DNA from: Rhodococcus sp. SGAir0479 | GTDB lineage: Bacteria; Actinomycetota; Actinomycetes; Mycobacteriales; Mycobacteriaceae | DNA length: 64,000 nt | NCBI RefSeq assembly: GCF_005484805.1 | Contig: NZ_CP039432.1 | Coordinates: 434,001-498,000 of the forward strand | Direction of reading: 5' to 3' | Shown: positions 18,978-27,733 of the stretch, one piece after another | Numbering within the stretch: position 1 is the first letter of the stretch | Layout of the letters: each line of letters opens with the position of its first letter | Made by a program: the position numbers and the translations under genes | The notes under the pieces: model-generated | Database searches by the model: none | The model's input: the letters and a program-made list of their open reading frames with translations, nothing else | What the model was told of the DNA's origin: nothing

Positions 18978-20266
18978 CCGGCCTTCGCGAACAGCTCGAG
19001 ACCGTGCTGGCGCGCGCCCGGCGGCGCAGCGACGCGCTCACCGACTGCGTCGACGAGCGCGACCTGGTGGCTCAGCACTCGCCGCTGATGAGTCCGCTGG
19101 TGTGGGACCTCGCCCACATCGGGAACCAGGAGGAACTGTGGCTCGTCCGGGACGTCGGGGGGCGTGACCCGGTTCGCGCCGACATCGACGAACTGTACGA
19201 CGCGTTCAAACACGCGCGGTCGACCCGTCCGACACTTCCGTTGCTGGGCCCCGCGGAGGCCCGGCGGTACGTCGCGCAGGTCCGGGACAAGTCGTGGGAC
19301 GTGCTGGACGCGAGCACGTTCCGCGGTAGCCCGCTCGAGCGGAACGGTTTCGCGTTCGCCATGATCGCGCAGCACGAACAGCAACACGACGAGACGATGC
19401 TCGCGACGCACCAGCTGCGGACCGGGCCGGCGGTGCTGAGCGCGCCGCCGGTGCCCGTCGCCGTCAGCCCCGTGCGCGATCGTGAAGTCGTCATCGCCGC
19501 GGGCGAGTTCACGATGGGGGTGTCCGACGACCCGTGGGCCCTCGACAACGAGCGGCCCGCGCACACCGTGTTCGTCGACGCCTTCGCGATCGACACCGTC
19601 CCGGTGAGCAACGCCGACTACGCCGAGTTCATCGACGACGGTGGCTACCGGCGCCGCGAGCTGTGGGACGAGCGCGGCTGGCGGCATCGCACGGAGGCCG
19701 GACTCGAGGCACCTCAGTTCTGGACCGGTGACGGGTCCGGGAACTGGTGGCGGCGCCGATTCGGGGTGCTCGAGCCCGTGCCGCCGGACGAGCCGGTGAT
19801 GCACGTGTGCTGGTTCGAGGCACAGGCGTACGCGCGGTGGGCGGGCAAACGGCTTCCCACCGAGGCGGAGTGGGAGAAGGCGGCCCGCTGGCATCCCGCC
19901 AGCGGCAGGTCGCGCCGGTACCCGTGGGGCGAGGACGAACCGGACCACACCCGCGCCAATCTGGGACAGCGGCACCTGGGGCCGGCGCCGGTCGGCTCCT
20001 ACCCGGCCGGTACGTCGCCGTCCGGCGTGCGGCAGCTGATCGGGGACGTGTGGGAGTGGACGTCGTCGCCGTTCAGCGGCTACCCGGGATTCCGGGCGTT
20101 TCCCTACCGTGAGTACTCCGAGGTGTTCTTCGGCGGCGACTACCGCGTGCTGCGCGGCGGCTCGTTCGGCACCGACCCGGTTGCGTGCCGAGGGACGTTC
20201 CGGAACTGGGACCACCCCGTCCGGCGGCAGATCTTCGCAGGATTCCGCTGCGCGAGGGACCTCTGA
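18974..20266 (+). CDS. egtB: Ergothioneine synthase EgtB (iron-dependent sulfoxide synthase)
   Basis: EgtB joins gamma-glutamylcysteine to trimethylhistidine (hercynine) with O2. It has 430 residues. The N-terminal DinB-like domain supplies the iron ligands (DLAHIGNQEELW; QHEQQHDETML). The C-terminal FGE/sulfatase-modifying domain shows CWFEAQAYARWAGKRLPTEAEWE, WEWTSSPF and VLRGGSFGT. GTG 18974 overlaps the egtA stop and has GGAGGGG upstream. The stop overlaps egtC (TGATG). Together these overlaps imply tight translational coupling. Confidence 0.95.
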   Translation: MTGLREQLETVLARARRRSDALTDCVDERDLVAQHSPLMSPLVWDLAHIGNQEELWLVRDVGGRDPVRADIDELYDAFKHARSTRPTLPLLGPAEARRYVAQVRDKSWDVLDASTFRGSPLERNGFAFAMIAQHEQQHDETMLATHQLRTGPAVLSAPPVPVAVSPVRDREVVIAAGEFTMGVSDDPWALDNERPAHTVFVDAFAIDTVPVSNADYAEFIDDGGYRRRELWDERGWRHRTEAGLEAPQFWTGDGSGNWWRRRFGVLEPVPPDEPVMHVCWFEAQAYARWAGKRLPTEAEWEKAARWHPASGRSRRYPWGEDEPDHTRANLGQRHLGPAPVGSYPAGTSPSGVRQLIGDVWEWTSSPFSGYPGFRAFPYREYSEVFFGGDYRVLRGGSFGTDPVACRGTFRNWDHPVRRQIFAGFRCARDL

Positions 20267-20994
20267 TGTGCCGACACCTCGGCTACATCGGCCCCACCCG
20301 GTCGGTGCGGGAGGTGATCACGGCGGGGGAGTTCTCGCTGCTGCGGCAGTCCTGGGATCCGCGGGACATGCGCGGCGGCGGCACCGTCAACGCCGACGGG
20401 TTCGGTGCCGCGTGGTGGGGGCCGACGATCTCCCGGTACCGGAGCGCCATGCCGGTCTGGTCCGACCCCGCACTGCCCGAGATGCTGTCGAAGGTTCGTT
20501 CGCACGCGATCCTCGCCGCGGTGCGATCGGCGACAGTCGGGATGCCCGTCGAGCGCAGCGCCTGTGCGCCGTTCGTCTCCGGGCACTGGGCGTTCAGCCA
20601 CAACGGACGGATCGTCGGTTGGCCCGAATCCGTGGCCGAGGCGGCGCGGACGCTCCCGGTGGTCGATCTGCTGGGCCTCGAGGCACCCACCGACTCGGCG
20701 TTCCTGTGGCTGGCCGTGCGCCACGCTCTGCGGGACAACAGTCCCGAGGTGGCGCTGATGCAGGTGACGGCGCAGATCGACGCCCTCGCACCCGGCTCGC
20801 GGCTCAACCTGCTGCTCGGCGACGGCCGGCAGTTGTGGGCCACCACGTGGGACCACGCACTGTCGACGCTCGTCGACGACGACCGCGCCGTCGTGAGCTC
20901 CGAACCCTACGACCGCAACCATCAGTGGAAGGAGATCCCGGACGGGCACATCGTCACGGCGCGGCCCGGCCACCTGATCGTCACCCCGATGTGA
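20266..20994 (+). CDS. egtC: Ergothioneine biosynthesis amidohydrolase EgtC
   Basis: A 242-residue class II (Ntn) glutamine-amidotransferase-fold enzyme that removes glutamate from the gamma-glutamyl-hercynylcysteine sulfoxide. The catalytic cysteine is residue 2 (MCRHLGYIG), exposed after Met removal. NADGFGAAWWG and GHWAFSHNGRI are the usual supporting motifs. The ATG lies within the egtB stop codon overlap. Confidence 0.93.
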   Translation: MCRHLGYIGPTRSVREVITAGEFSLLRQSWDPRDMRGGGTVNADGFGAAWWGPTISRYRSAMPVWSDPALPEMLSKVRSHAILAAVRSATVGMPVERSACAPFVSGHWAFSHNGRIVGWPESVAEAARTLPVVDLLGLEAPTDSAFLWLAVRHALRDNSPEVALMQVTAQIDALAPGSRLNLLLGDGRQLWATTWDHALSTLVDDDRAVVSSEPYDRNHQWKEIPDGHIVTARPGHLIVTPM

Positions 20995-21046
20995 CGACGT
21001 GATCGTGAGCAAGTACCCCCGGAACGATCCTCGAGATGGGAGTGGA

Positions 21047-22018
21047 ATGAGCGCACCGACCCTGGAGATCCACATCGCGCCCGAGCAGTTGACCGCGGCG
21101 CTGCGGGAGGACGTCGCCACCGGACTGACGTCGAGCCCCAAGCGGCTACCGCCCAAGTGGTTCTACGACGCCCGCGGCAGCGAACTGTTCGAGCGGATCA
21201 CCCAGCTGCCCGAGTACTACCCGACCCGCACCGAGCGGTCCCTCCTCGAGGAGCACGCCCGCGAGATCGCGGTCATTGCCGAGCCCCAGGTGCTGGTGGA
21301 GCTCGGCTCCGGGTCGTCGGAGAAGACCCGGCTGCTACTCGAGGAACTCGGCGCCCGGGGCACGCTGGAACGCTACGTACCCCAGGACGTGTCCGAGAGC
21401 GCGCTGCGGGACGCCACGAACCGCATCGCCCGCGAGTTCCCGGAAATCGAGGTGCACGGCGTGGTGGGTGACTTCACGGAGTCGCTGCACCACTTGCCGA
21501 GCGGCGGACGCCGGATGATCGCCTTCCTGGGTGGCACGCTGGGCAACCTGGTGCCCGACGAGCGGCGGGAGTTTCTCGCGAGCATCGCCGACGTCCTCGA
21601 CCCCGGCGAGCACCTGCTGCTGGGCGTCGCGCTCGTCACCGACCCGGCGGTGCTGGTGCCGGCGTACGACGACGCCGAGGGCGTCACCGCGCAGTTCAAC
21701 CTCAACGTGCTGTCGGTGTTGAACAAACAGTTGGGAGCGGATTTCGACCTCGACCGCTTCCGGCACGTCGCCCTGTGGGATCCGATCAACGAGTGGATCG
21801 AGATGCGGCTCGAGGCGACCACCGAGATGTCCGTCCGGATAGCGGATCTGGGGATGGTCGTCCCGTTCGGGAAGGGCGAACAGCTCCGGACCGAGATCTC
21901 CGCGAAGTTCCGACAGTCCGGGATCCGGGCCGAACTCGCGGCCGCGGGGTTCGACGGCGTGCAGACCTGGAGCGATCCGGACGAGCGATTCGCCCTCGTG
22001 TGCGCGTGCCGGTCCTGA
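21047..22018 (+). CDS. egtD: L-histidine N-alpha-methyltransferase EgtD
   Basis: EgtD trimethylates histidine to hercynine with S-adenosylmethionine, the first step of the pathway. It has 323 residues. The N-terminal LPPKWFYDARGSELFERITQLPEYY is diagnostic of the family. The SAM motif VLVELGSGSSEKTRLLL follows, then FLGGTLGNL. ATG 21047 follows GGGAGTGG; an upstream GTG 20999 gives an unlikely extension. Its stop (22016-22018) directly abuts the stop of the convergent acetyltransferase gene. Confidence 0.95.
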   Translation: MSAPTLEIHIAPEQLTAALREDVATGLTSSPKRLPPKWFYDARGSELFERITQLPEYYPTRTERSLLEEHAREIAVIAEPQVLVELGSGSSEKTRLLLEELGARGTLERYVPQDVSESALRDATNRIAREFPEIEVHGVVGDFTESLHHLPSGGRRMIAFLGGTLGNLVPDERREFLASIADVLDPGEHLLLGVALVTDPAVLVPAYDDAEGVTAQFNLNVLSVLNKQLGADFDLDRFRHVALWDPINEWIEMRLEATTEMSVRIADLGMVVPFGKGEQLRTEISAKFRQSGIRAELAAAGFDGVQTWSDPDERFALVCACRS

Positions 22019-22525
22019 CTAGGACGCGTACGGATCGGGCAGCGTGAGCTGCAGGAACGACATGTCCATCCAACGGCCGAACTTGCGACCCACCTCGGGC
22101 ATCTGCGCCACGAGACGGAAGCCGAACCGCTCGTGCAGCGCGATCGAGGTGGTGTTGGTGGACTCGATGCTCGCGACGATCACGTGCACGCCGGCGACGC
22201 GCGCCCGGTCGATCAGTGCCGTCATCAGTGCCGTCGCGACACCGCGGCGGTGGAAGTCGGCGTGCACGTAGACGGAGTTCTCGACGGTGTGCCGGTAGCC
22301 GCTCTTGGCGCGCCACACCCCGTACGAGGCGTACCCGGCGACGCGGCCGTCGATGTCGGCCACGAGGATCGGGAAGCCCTGCGCATGGCGGTCGTCGAAC
22401 CAGCGCCGCCTCTCGTCGAGGTCGGCGAGGGTCTCGTCCCAGATCGCCGTCGAATGGGCGATCGCCTCGTTGTGGATCTCGAGGATCCCGGGGAGATCGC
22501 CCAGGACGGCGTCACGGACGTGCAT
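22019..22525 (-). CDS. GNAT N-acetyltransferase, phosphinothricin-acetyltransferase-like
   Basis: A 168-residue GCN5-related acetyltransferase of the PAT/MddA type, whose members acetylate phosphinothricin, methionine sulfoximine or related amino acids. Visible features are the start RDAVLGDLPGILEIHNEAI, the strand AGYASYGVWRAK, and the acetyl-CoA pyrophosphate-binding loop HRRGVATALM. NTTSIALHERFGF follows near the end. The true substrate is unknown. It ends base-to-base against egtD with no intergenic space. The next gene upstream, on the same strand, starts a separate unit 12 bases away. Confidence 0.85.
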   Translation of the reverse strand: MHVRDAVLGDLPGILEIHNEAIAHSTAIWDETLADLDERRRWFDDRHAQGFPILVADIDGRVAGYASYGVWRAKSGYRHTVENSVYVHADFHRRGVATALMTALIDRARVAGVHVIVASIESTNTTSIALHERFGFRLVAQMPEVGRKFGRWMDMSFLQLTLPDPYAS

Positions 22526-22537
22526 GGTGCGCTGGTC

Positions 22538-23218
22538 CTACGCGCCGGCGCTGCGGCGGGCCTTCTCGAGCGCCGCCAGGGTGCGCAGGATGGTCGCCTT
22601 CTGGCTGCCCAGGTCGTTGAGGCGCGCGCGGGCGGCCAGGCCCTGGCCGGCCTCGGCGAGCTGGATCTGGGCGTCGACCTTGGTGAGCTGGTCGAGCAGC
22701 CCGGTGACCCGCTCCTCGAGCGCGGCGACGTCGATCTTCTTGGCCGGTGCGACGGCCGCGGTCGGCGTCGGCGTCGGCGCGGACGTGGCGCTCCGGGGAC
22801 GCGCCGGCGCCTTGCGGGCCGGAGCCGACTCGGCCTCGATCGCGGTCACGATGCGAGCAGCCTTGGGGCGCAGCGACTTGCGGACGACTGCCGGGTCCGG
22901 CGGCTCGGCCAGCCGGATCTGGTTGAGCGCGGCGCGGGCGTCGCGCGCGGCCACTCGCCACTCACGCTCTTCCTCGTCGTCGGACTGCAGGGTTCCGCCG
23001 ATCGGACGCAGGCCGTACATGCCCATGAACTTGCGGGCCTCGTCGATGACGCTCTCGTGCTCGCGGCACGTGCCGCATCGCGGCTCGTTGCGGAACTCTT
23101 CGATCGAATCGTCGCTACCGCACCACACACACGACCCGGGAGTCCATCGGCGGACCGTTCGGGGGTTGGAGATTTCAGGGCCAGCGGCTGGGGTTTCCAG
23201 GGTCTGCGCGTCGATCAC
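22538..23218 (-). CDS. Conserved hypothetical protein with a zinc-ribbon-like CxxC pair
   Basis: About 226 residues from GTG 23218. The start is uncertain: no clear ribosome binding site is visible and the frame is open to ATG 23296. Near the N-terminus there are two CxxC pairs (CVWC and CGTC), spaced like a small zinc ribbon. A middle section is rich in Ala/Pro/Thr/Lys. The C-terminal ~70 residues (DVAALEERVTGLLDQLTKVD and onward) look like a coiled coil. I do not recognise a functional family. A nucleic-acid or protein-interaction role is only suggested by the zinc ribbon. Confidence 0.65.
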   Translation of the reverse strand: MIDAQTLETPAAGPEISNPRTVRRWTPGSCVWCGSDDSIEEFRNEPRCGTCREHESVIDEARKFMGMYGLRPIGGTLQSDDEEEREWRVAARDARAALNQIRLAEPPDPAVVRKSLRPKAARIVTAIEAESAPARKAPARPRSATSAPTPTPTAAVAPAKKIDVAALEERVTGLLDQLTKVDAQIQLAEAGQGLAARARLNDLGSQKATILRTLAALEKARRSAGA

Positions 23219-23368
23219 GACGAGCCAGAGTAGGGCACTGCCGAGCGTCCGGCTACACCGAGGTCCAATTTTTCTGCCGGGGGTGACCAAGCTCATGCCC
23301 GTGCGGGACCGGTCCCGGCAAAGTCTTGTGCCACACGCGTTCTCCGCTCCCCGGAGTGTCGGCGACCG

Positions 23369-23995
23369 TCACGCGAGAACGTCGGTGAACCACTCGACGA
23401 GGGGACGCATCGCGCGCCAGGACTGCTGCACGTGATCCACCGCATCGTGTGTCCCCAGCCACTCGGGGCAGCCCAGGTTCACACCGGCCGTGAGCGATCG
23501 GTGCCGGAGCAGTTCGATGCGCGGATGATCGGCCGCCACGCCCCGCGGCCGGGTCGCCAGACGGTCGCCGCCGATCTCGAATCCCGACGATTCGAGCTTT
23601 CTCACGACCCGCTGCAGGGCCCGGCCGCGGCGTTCGTCGTCGACCGCGGCGCGATAGCGCGCCAGTTGCTCGGGGGTGTGGGAGTAGTAGCCGCCGGCGA
23701 GGAACAGGCCGGAGGCGTCCACCTGTACGTAGAAGCCGACACCCGGGCACGACTCGACGAATCCGCCCTGATGAGTCTTGTACGGGGACTTGTCCTTCGA
23801 GAACCGGACGTCGCGATAGGGGCGAAAGACCTTGCCGGGGCCGAACTCGGACTCCAGTTCGGCCAGCAACTCCACCATCGGGGCCCGCACGTCGGTGTCG
23901 TAGACCGACCGGTGGGACGTCCAGAACGTCTTGCTGTTGTCGACCTCGAGGTCCTCGTAGAAGTCCAGCGCTGTGGTCGGGAAGCCGGAGAACAC
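23369..23995 (-). CDS. DUF2461 family protein
   Basis: A 208-residue protein with the DUF2461/TIGR02453 pattern: FSGFPTTALDFYEDLEVDNSKTFW at the start, then RPYRDVRFSKDKSPYKTHQGG, and GFYVQVDASGLFLAGGYY. No biochemical role is known for the family. The start is GTG 23995. Its upstream region contains the prs terminator hairpin, so it probably has its own promoter between the hairpin and the start or is expressed by readthrough. Confidence 0.85.
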   Translation of the reverse strand: MFSGFPTTALDFYEDLEVDNSKTFWTSHRSVYDTDVRAPMVELLAELESEFGPGKVFRPYRDVRFSKDKSPYKTHQGGFVESCPGVGFYVQVDASGLFLAGGYYSHTPEQLARYRAAVDDERRGRALQRVVRKLESSGFEIGGDRLATRPRGVAADHPRIELLRHRSLTAGVNLGCPEWLGTHDAVDHVQQSWRAMRPLVEWFTDVLA

Positions 23996-24008
23996 ACCGG
24001 AGACACTA

Positions 24009-24049
24009 CGCCCGTGCCCGGTCCACCAGGAACGGACCGGGCACGGGCG
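24009..24049 (-). terminator. Hairpin downstream of prs
   Basis: A 16-bp perfect stem (CGCCCGTGCCCGGTCC and its complement) with a 9-base loop, about 10 bases past the prs stop. No T-tract follows. Confidence 0.7.
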
Positions 24050-24058
24050 GGAGAGCGA

Positions 24059-25039
24059 TCAGGCGATGCCGTTGAAGAGCGACGTCACCGAGCCGTTCTC
24101 GAAGACTTCCTGGATGGTGCGGGCCAGCAGCGGCGCGATCGACAGCACCGTCAGCGTCGGGAAGCGCTTCTCCTCGGGGATCGGCAGCGTGTTGGTCGCG
24201 ATGACCTCCCGCGCGCCGCAACTCGCGAGGCGCTGGGCGGCCGGATCGGAGAACACGCCGTGCGTGGTGGCGATGATGACGTCGCCGGCGCCGGCGTTCT
24301 TGAGGACGTCGACCGCACCGGCGATCGTGCCGCCGGTGTCGATCATGTCGTCGATCAGCACGCAGGTGCGGCCGCTCACGTCACCGACCACGCGGTTGGA
24401 CTTGACCTGGTTCGGGACCAGCGGGTCACGGGTCTTGTGGACGAACGCCAGCGGGGCGCCGTCGAGCGCGTCGGCCCACTTCTCGGCGACCTTCACGCGA
24501 CCGGCGTCGGGGGAGACGACGCAGATGTTCTCGGTGCCGTAGTTGTCGCGCACGTAGTCGGCGAGCTGACCGAGGGCGTGCATGTGGTCGACCGGTCCGT
24601 CGAAGAAGCCCTGGATCTGGTCGGTGTGCAGGTCGACCGTGATGATGCGGTCGGCGCCGGCGGTCTTGAGCAGGTCGGCGATGAGGCGAGCGGAGATGGG
24701 CTCGCGGCCGCGGTGCTTCTTGTCCTGGCGCGCGTACGGGTAGAACGGCAGGATCGCCGTGATGCGCTTGGCCGAGCCGCGCTTGAGCGCGTCGATCATG
24801 ATCAGCTGTTCCATGAGCCACTGGTTGAGCGGCGCCGGGAAGCTCTGCAGTACGAACGCGTCCGAGCCACGCACTGATTCCTCGAAGCGGACGAAGATCT
24901 CGCCGTTGGCGAAGTCACGAGCGGTCTGCGGCGTGATCTTGATGTCCAGTTCCTTGGCCACCTGCTCCGCGAGTTCGGGGTGTGCGCGGCCGGAGAAGAG
25001 CATCAAGTTCTTCTGCACGTCGCTGGATATCGCGCTCAC
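24059..25039 (-). CDS. prs: Ribose-phosphate pyrophosphokinase
   Basis: This enzyme makes PRPP from ribose 5-phosphate and ATP, for nucleotides, histidine, tryptophan and, in mycolata, arabinan precursors. It has 326 residues. Diagnostic segments are [38 protein letters not shown], the [12 protein letters not shown] pair, and the PRPP-binding loop [13 protein letters not shown] (around residue 228). GTG 25039 overlaps the glmU stop (GTGA). The glmU-prs pair is conserved in mycobacteria. Confidence 0.96.
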   Translation of the reverse strand: MSAISSDVQKNLMLFSGRAHPELAEQVAKELDIKITPQTARDFANGEIFVRFEESVRGSDAFVLQSFPAPLNQWLMEQLIMIDALKRGSAKRITAILPFYPYARQDKKHRGREPISARLIADLLKTAGADRIITVDLHTDQIQGFFDGPVDHMHALGQLADYVRDNYGTENICVVSPDAGRVKVAEKWADALDGAPLAFVHKTRDPLVPNQVKSNRVVGDVSGRTCVLIDDMIDTGGTIAGAVDVLKNAGAGDVIIATTHGVFSDPAAQRLASCGAREVIATNTLPIPEEKRFPTLTVLSIAPLLARTIQEVFENGSVTSLFNGIA

Positions 25040-26514
25040 TGGTCTTCGCCATCCTTCGGTTCTTGCCGGTCGGTTTCTTGCTGGAGTGCTCGTTCCGCTG
25101 CGTCGGCAGCGGGAGTGCCGGGCCTGTTGCGCTGGACCCAACCCTCGATGTTGCGTTGCTTGCCACCCGAGACGGCGAGCGCCCCCGGAGGAACGTCGCC
25201 CCGCAGGACGGTACCTGCGCCCGTGTAGGCGCCGTCCCCGACCCGCACCGGGGCGACGAACATCGTGTCGGATCCGGTGCGCACATGCGAACCGACGACG
25301 GTTCGGCTCTTGTTCACGCCGTCGTAGTTGACGAAGACACTGGATGCCCCGATGTTGCTGTGTTCGCCGACCGTGGCGTCTCCGACGTAGGTCAGGTGCG
25401 GCACCTTGGAGTGCGCGCCGATGTCGGCGTTCTTGGTCTCGACGAATGCGCCGAGCTTGCCGCAGGCGCCCAGCGCGGTGCCGGGCCGCAGGTACGTGAA
25501 AGGGCCGACGTTCGCGTCGGGGCCGATGACGGCGTCGTCGCCGTGCGTGCGGATCACCGACGCCCCGGTGCCGACGGAGACGTCGGTGAGCGTGGTGTCG
25601 GGGCCGATCACGGCGTCCTCGCCGATGCTCGTCGAACCGCGCAATTGCACTCCCGGCCGGAGGACGACGTCGCGCTCGATCGTGACGTCGACGTCGATCC
25701 ACGTGCTCGACGGGTCCTCGACGGTGACGCCGGCGCGCATGTGGCGCTCGAGGATGCGGCGGTTCAGTTCACCCGCCAGCGCGGCCAGCTGGACGCGGTC
25801 GTTCGCGCCCGCCACCAGATGGGTGTCGGCGATGTGCTGCGCCCGAACGACTTTCCCCGCCTGCCGCGCGATCGCGATGACATCGGTCAGATACAGCTCG
25901 CCCTGCGCGTTGTCGGCGCTCAGCGACGTCAGGGCGCCGCGGAGCGTGGCGGCGTCGAAGGCGTACACCCCGGAGTTGACCTCGGTGATCGCGCGCTGCG
26001 ACTCGGTGGCGTCGGCCTGCTCGACGATGGCGGCGACCTCCCCGTCCGTCGTGCGCAGGATTCGTCCGTATCCCGTGGGGTCGGGCGCGGTCGAGGTCAG
26101 GACCGTGACGGCTGCGGCCGGGGCGGTGGTGTGGGCGTCGATCAGCGCGCGCAGCGTGTCGGCGTCGAGGAGCGGCACGTCGGCGGCGGTGACCAGCACG
26201 GTGCCGTCGAAGTCGACGGGCAGGGCGGTCAGCCCGCAGCTCACCGCGTGCCCGGTGCCGTTCTGCTCGTGCTGGACAGCGGTGACGACGGCGCGTCCGA
26301 GCTCCTTGGCGACCTCGTCGACCGCGGCACCGACCGCCTCCCGGTCGTGGCCGATGACGGTCACGAGTTCGGTGGGCTCGACGGCCGCGGCGGCGTGCAG
26401 GGAGTGGGAGAGCATCGAGCGGCCTGCCAGGGTGTGCAGAACCTTCGGAGTCTTGGACCGCATTCGCGTCCCGGCACCGGCTGCGAGGACGATGACGGCG
26501 GTCTGCGGTGGCAT
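25036..26514 (-). CDS. glmU: Bifunctional UDP-N-acetylglucosamine pyrophosphorylase / glucosamine-1-phosphate acetyltransferase
   Basis: GlmU makes UDP-GlcNAc for the cell wall in two steps. The 492-residue protein starts with the nucleotidyltransferase motif [21 protein letters not shown]. From about residue 260 the left-handed beta-helix hexapeptide repeats of the acetyltransferase half are visible. [24 protein letters not shown] is the usual active-site region. ATG 26514 has GGGAG upstream. The C-terminal Ala/Glu/Arg-rich tail resembles that of actinobacterial GlmU. Confidence 0.96.
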   Translation of the reverse strand: MPPQTAVIVLAAGAGTRMRSKTPKVLHTLAGRSMLSHSLHAAAAVEPTELVTVIGHDREAVGAAVDEVAKELGRAVVTAVQHEQNGTGHAVSCGLTALPVDFDGTVLVTAADVPLLDADTLRALIDAHTTAPAAAVTVLTSTAPDPTGYGRILRTTDGEVAAIVEQADATESQRAITEVNSGVYAFDAATLRGALTSLSADNAQGELYLTDVIAIARQAGKVVRAQHIADTHLVAGANDRVQLAALAGELNRRILERHMRAGVTVEDPSSTWIDVDVTIERDVVLRPGVQLRGSTSIGEDAVIGPDTTLTDVSVGTGASVIRTHGDDAVIGPDANVGPFTYLRPGTALGACGKLGAFVETKNADIGAHSKVPHLTYVGDATVGEHSNIGASSVFVNYDGVNKSRTVVGSHVRTGSDTMFVAPVRVGDGAYTGAGTVLRGDVPPGALAVSGGKQRNIEGWVQRNRPGTPAADAAERALQQETDRQEPKDGEDQ

Positions 26515-26821
26515 GAAGCTCCCTCGAAGTCGATCCAGAATTGCCGCTGGGGCGTCGGACTCGTCGCGCACGTTCCGGAAAAGAATATCGCGACTCGCTG
26601 CCGTGAAGACAACGCGCCCGAGACTAGCGGTGTGCGCGGCGGCTCGCCGCCACCCCGGGGCATCACGGTTCCGCCGCCCGGGACTCGGGTTAACGGAGAG
26701 ATAACGGGAATCGACCACGCCGGAGAGGTTCCGTGGCTGGAATCACAGCTTGCCGGGACCGTGCCTCGGGCTGGCCGGGGCCGGCGCATCGGGCTCGCCG
26801 GGACGGCGCATCGGGGAGGTG

Positions 26822-26892
26822 CTCCGCCGCCAGGACTCGAACCTGAACTATCTGAACCAAAATCAGAGGTGCTGCCATTACACTACGGCGGA
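26822..26892 (-). tRNA. tRNA-Gln (anticodon UUG)
   Basis: Reverse strand reads TCCGCCG at the 5' end pairing with CGGCGGA at the 3' end. The anticodon stem TCTGA/TCAGA encloses the loop TTTTGGT, giving anticodon TTG. The T-arm loop TTCGAGT is canonical. CCA is not encoded. It lies in the otherwise empty 26515-27012 gap between glmU and the TetR gene. Confidence 0.95.
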
Positions 26893-27012
26893 TTGCCGCG
26901 CCGACGAACCGTCGGTCGCGGGCGCGGGAACGATCCTCGCACGCCGACGCGCCGCGCGTCGAACTGCTCGAGAAATTCGCCTGCGGCGTGTCGGAAAGGA
27001 CGGTTACCTCGA

Positions 27013-27657
27013 GTGTCGCGACCATCACGGGAGTCCTCGGCCCCCGAACGGGCCCCCCGTACCCGCATGACGGGGACGCAGCGGCGGGAGCAGTTGATCG
27101 AGATCGGGCGGACGGTGTTCGCCGAGCGCGGATACGAGGCCGCGTCGATCGAGGAGATCGCCGCGCGCGCCCAGGTCTCCAAGCCGGTCGTGTACGAGCA
27201 CTTCGGCGGCAAGGAAGGGCTCTACGCCGTCGTCGTCGACCGCGAGATGTCCAAGCTGCTGGAGATGATCACGTCGTCTCTCACGCAGAACCGCTCCCGG
27301 ATCCGCGTCGAACGAGTGGCGCTGGCACTGCTCACGTACGTCGAGGAGCGCACCGACGGATTCCGCATCCTGGTGCGCGACTCGCCGGTGGCCGCGGCCG
27401 AGGGCACGTACTCGAGTCTGCTCAACGAGGCGGTCCGTCAGGTCGGCCACATCCTCGCGGGCGACTTCGCGCGGCGCGGCCTCGATCCCGAGCTCGCTCC
27501 TCTCTATGCGCAGGCCCTCGTGGGGATGGTGGCCACCACCGCCACGTGGTGGCTCGACGAGCGCACGCCCTCGAAGGAGGTCGTCGCCGCGCACCTGGTG
27601 AACCTGTGCTGGAACGGTCTGACCAACCTCGAGGCGGATCCGCAGTTCGGGGGCTGA
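27013..27657 (+). CDS. TetR/AcrR family transcriptional regulator
   Basis: A regulator with an N-terminal TetR helix-turn-helix: [53 protein letters not shown]. The C-terminal ligand domain is not informative by eye. GTG 27013 gives 214 residues and has AAAGGA 12 bases upstream; ATG 27067 gives 196 residues without any clear ribosome binding site. It sits directly before mfd, the place of M. tuberculosis Rv1019, and 76 bases separate them. It may regulate itself or the mfd operon. Confidence 0.88.
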   Translation: MSRPSRESSAPERAPRTRMTGTQRREQLIEIGRTVFAERGYEAASIEEIAARAQVSKPVVYEHFGGKEGLYAVVVDREMSKLLEMITSSLTQNRSRIRVERVALALLTYVEERTDGFRILVRDSPVAAAEGTYSSLLNEAVRQVGHILAGDFARRGLDPELAPLYAQALVGMVATTATWWLDERTPSKEVVAAHLVNLCWNGLTNLEADPQFGG

Positions 27658-27733
27658 CCGGTCGCGCCGCCCGTGTCGGCGCGCGCGCCTAGAATCGAAC
27701 GGTCTGCATTTCACGACATCAGGAGCGCTCTCG

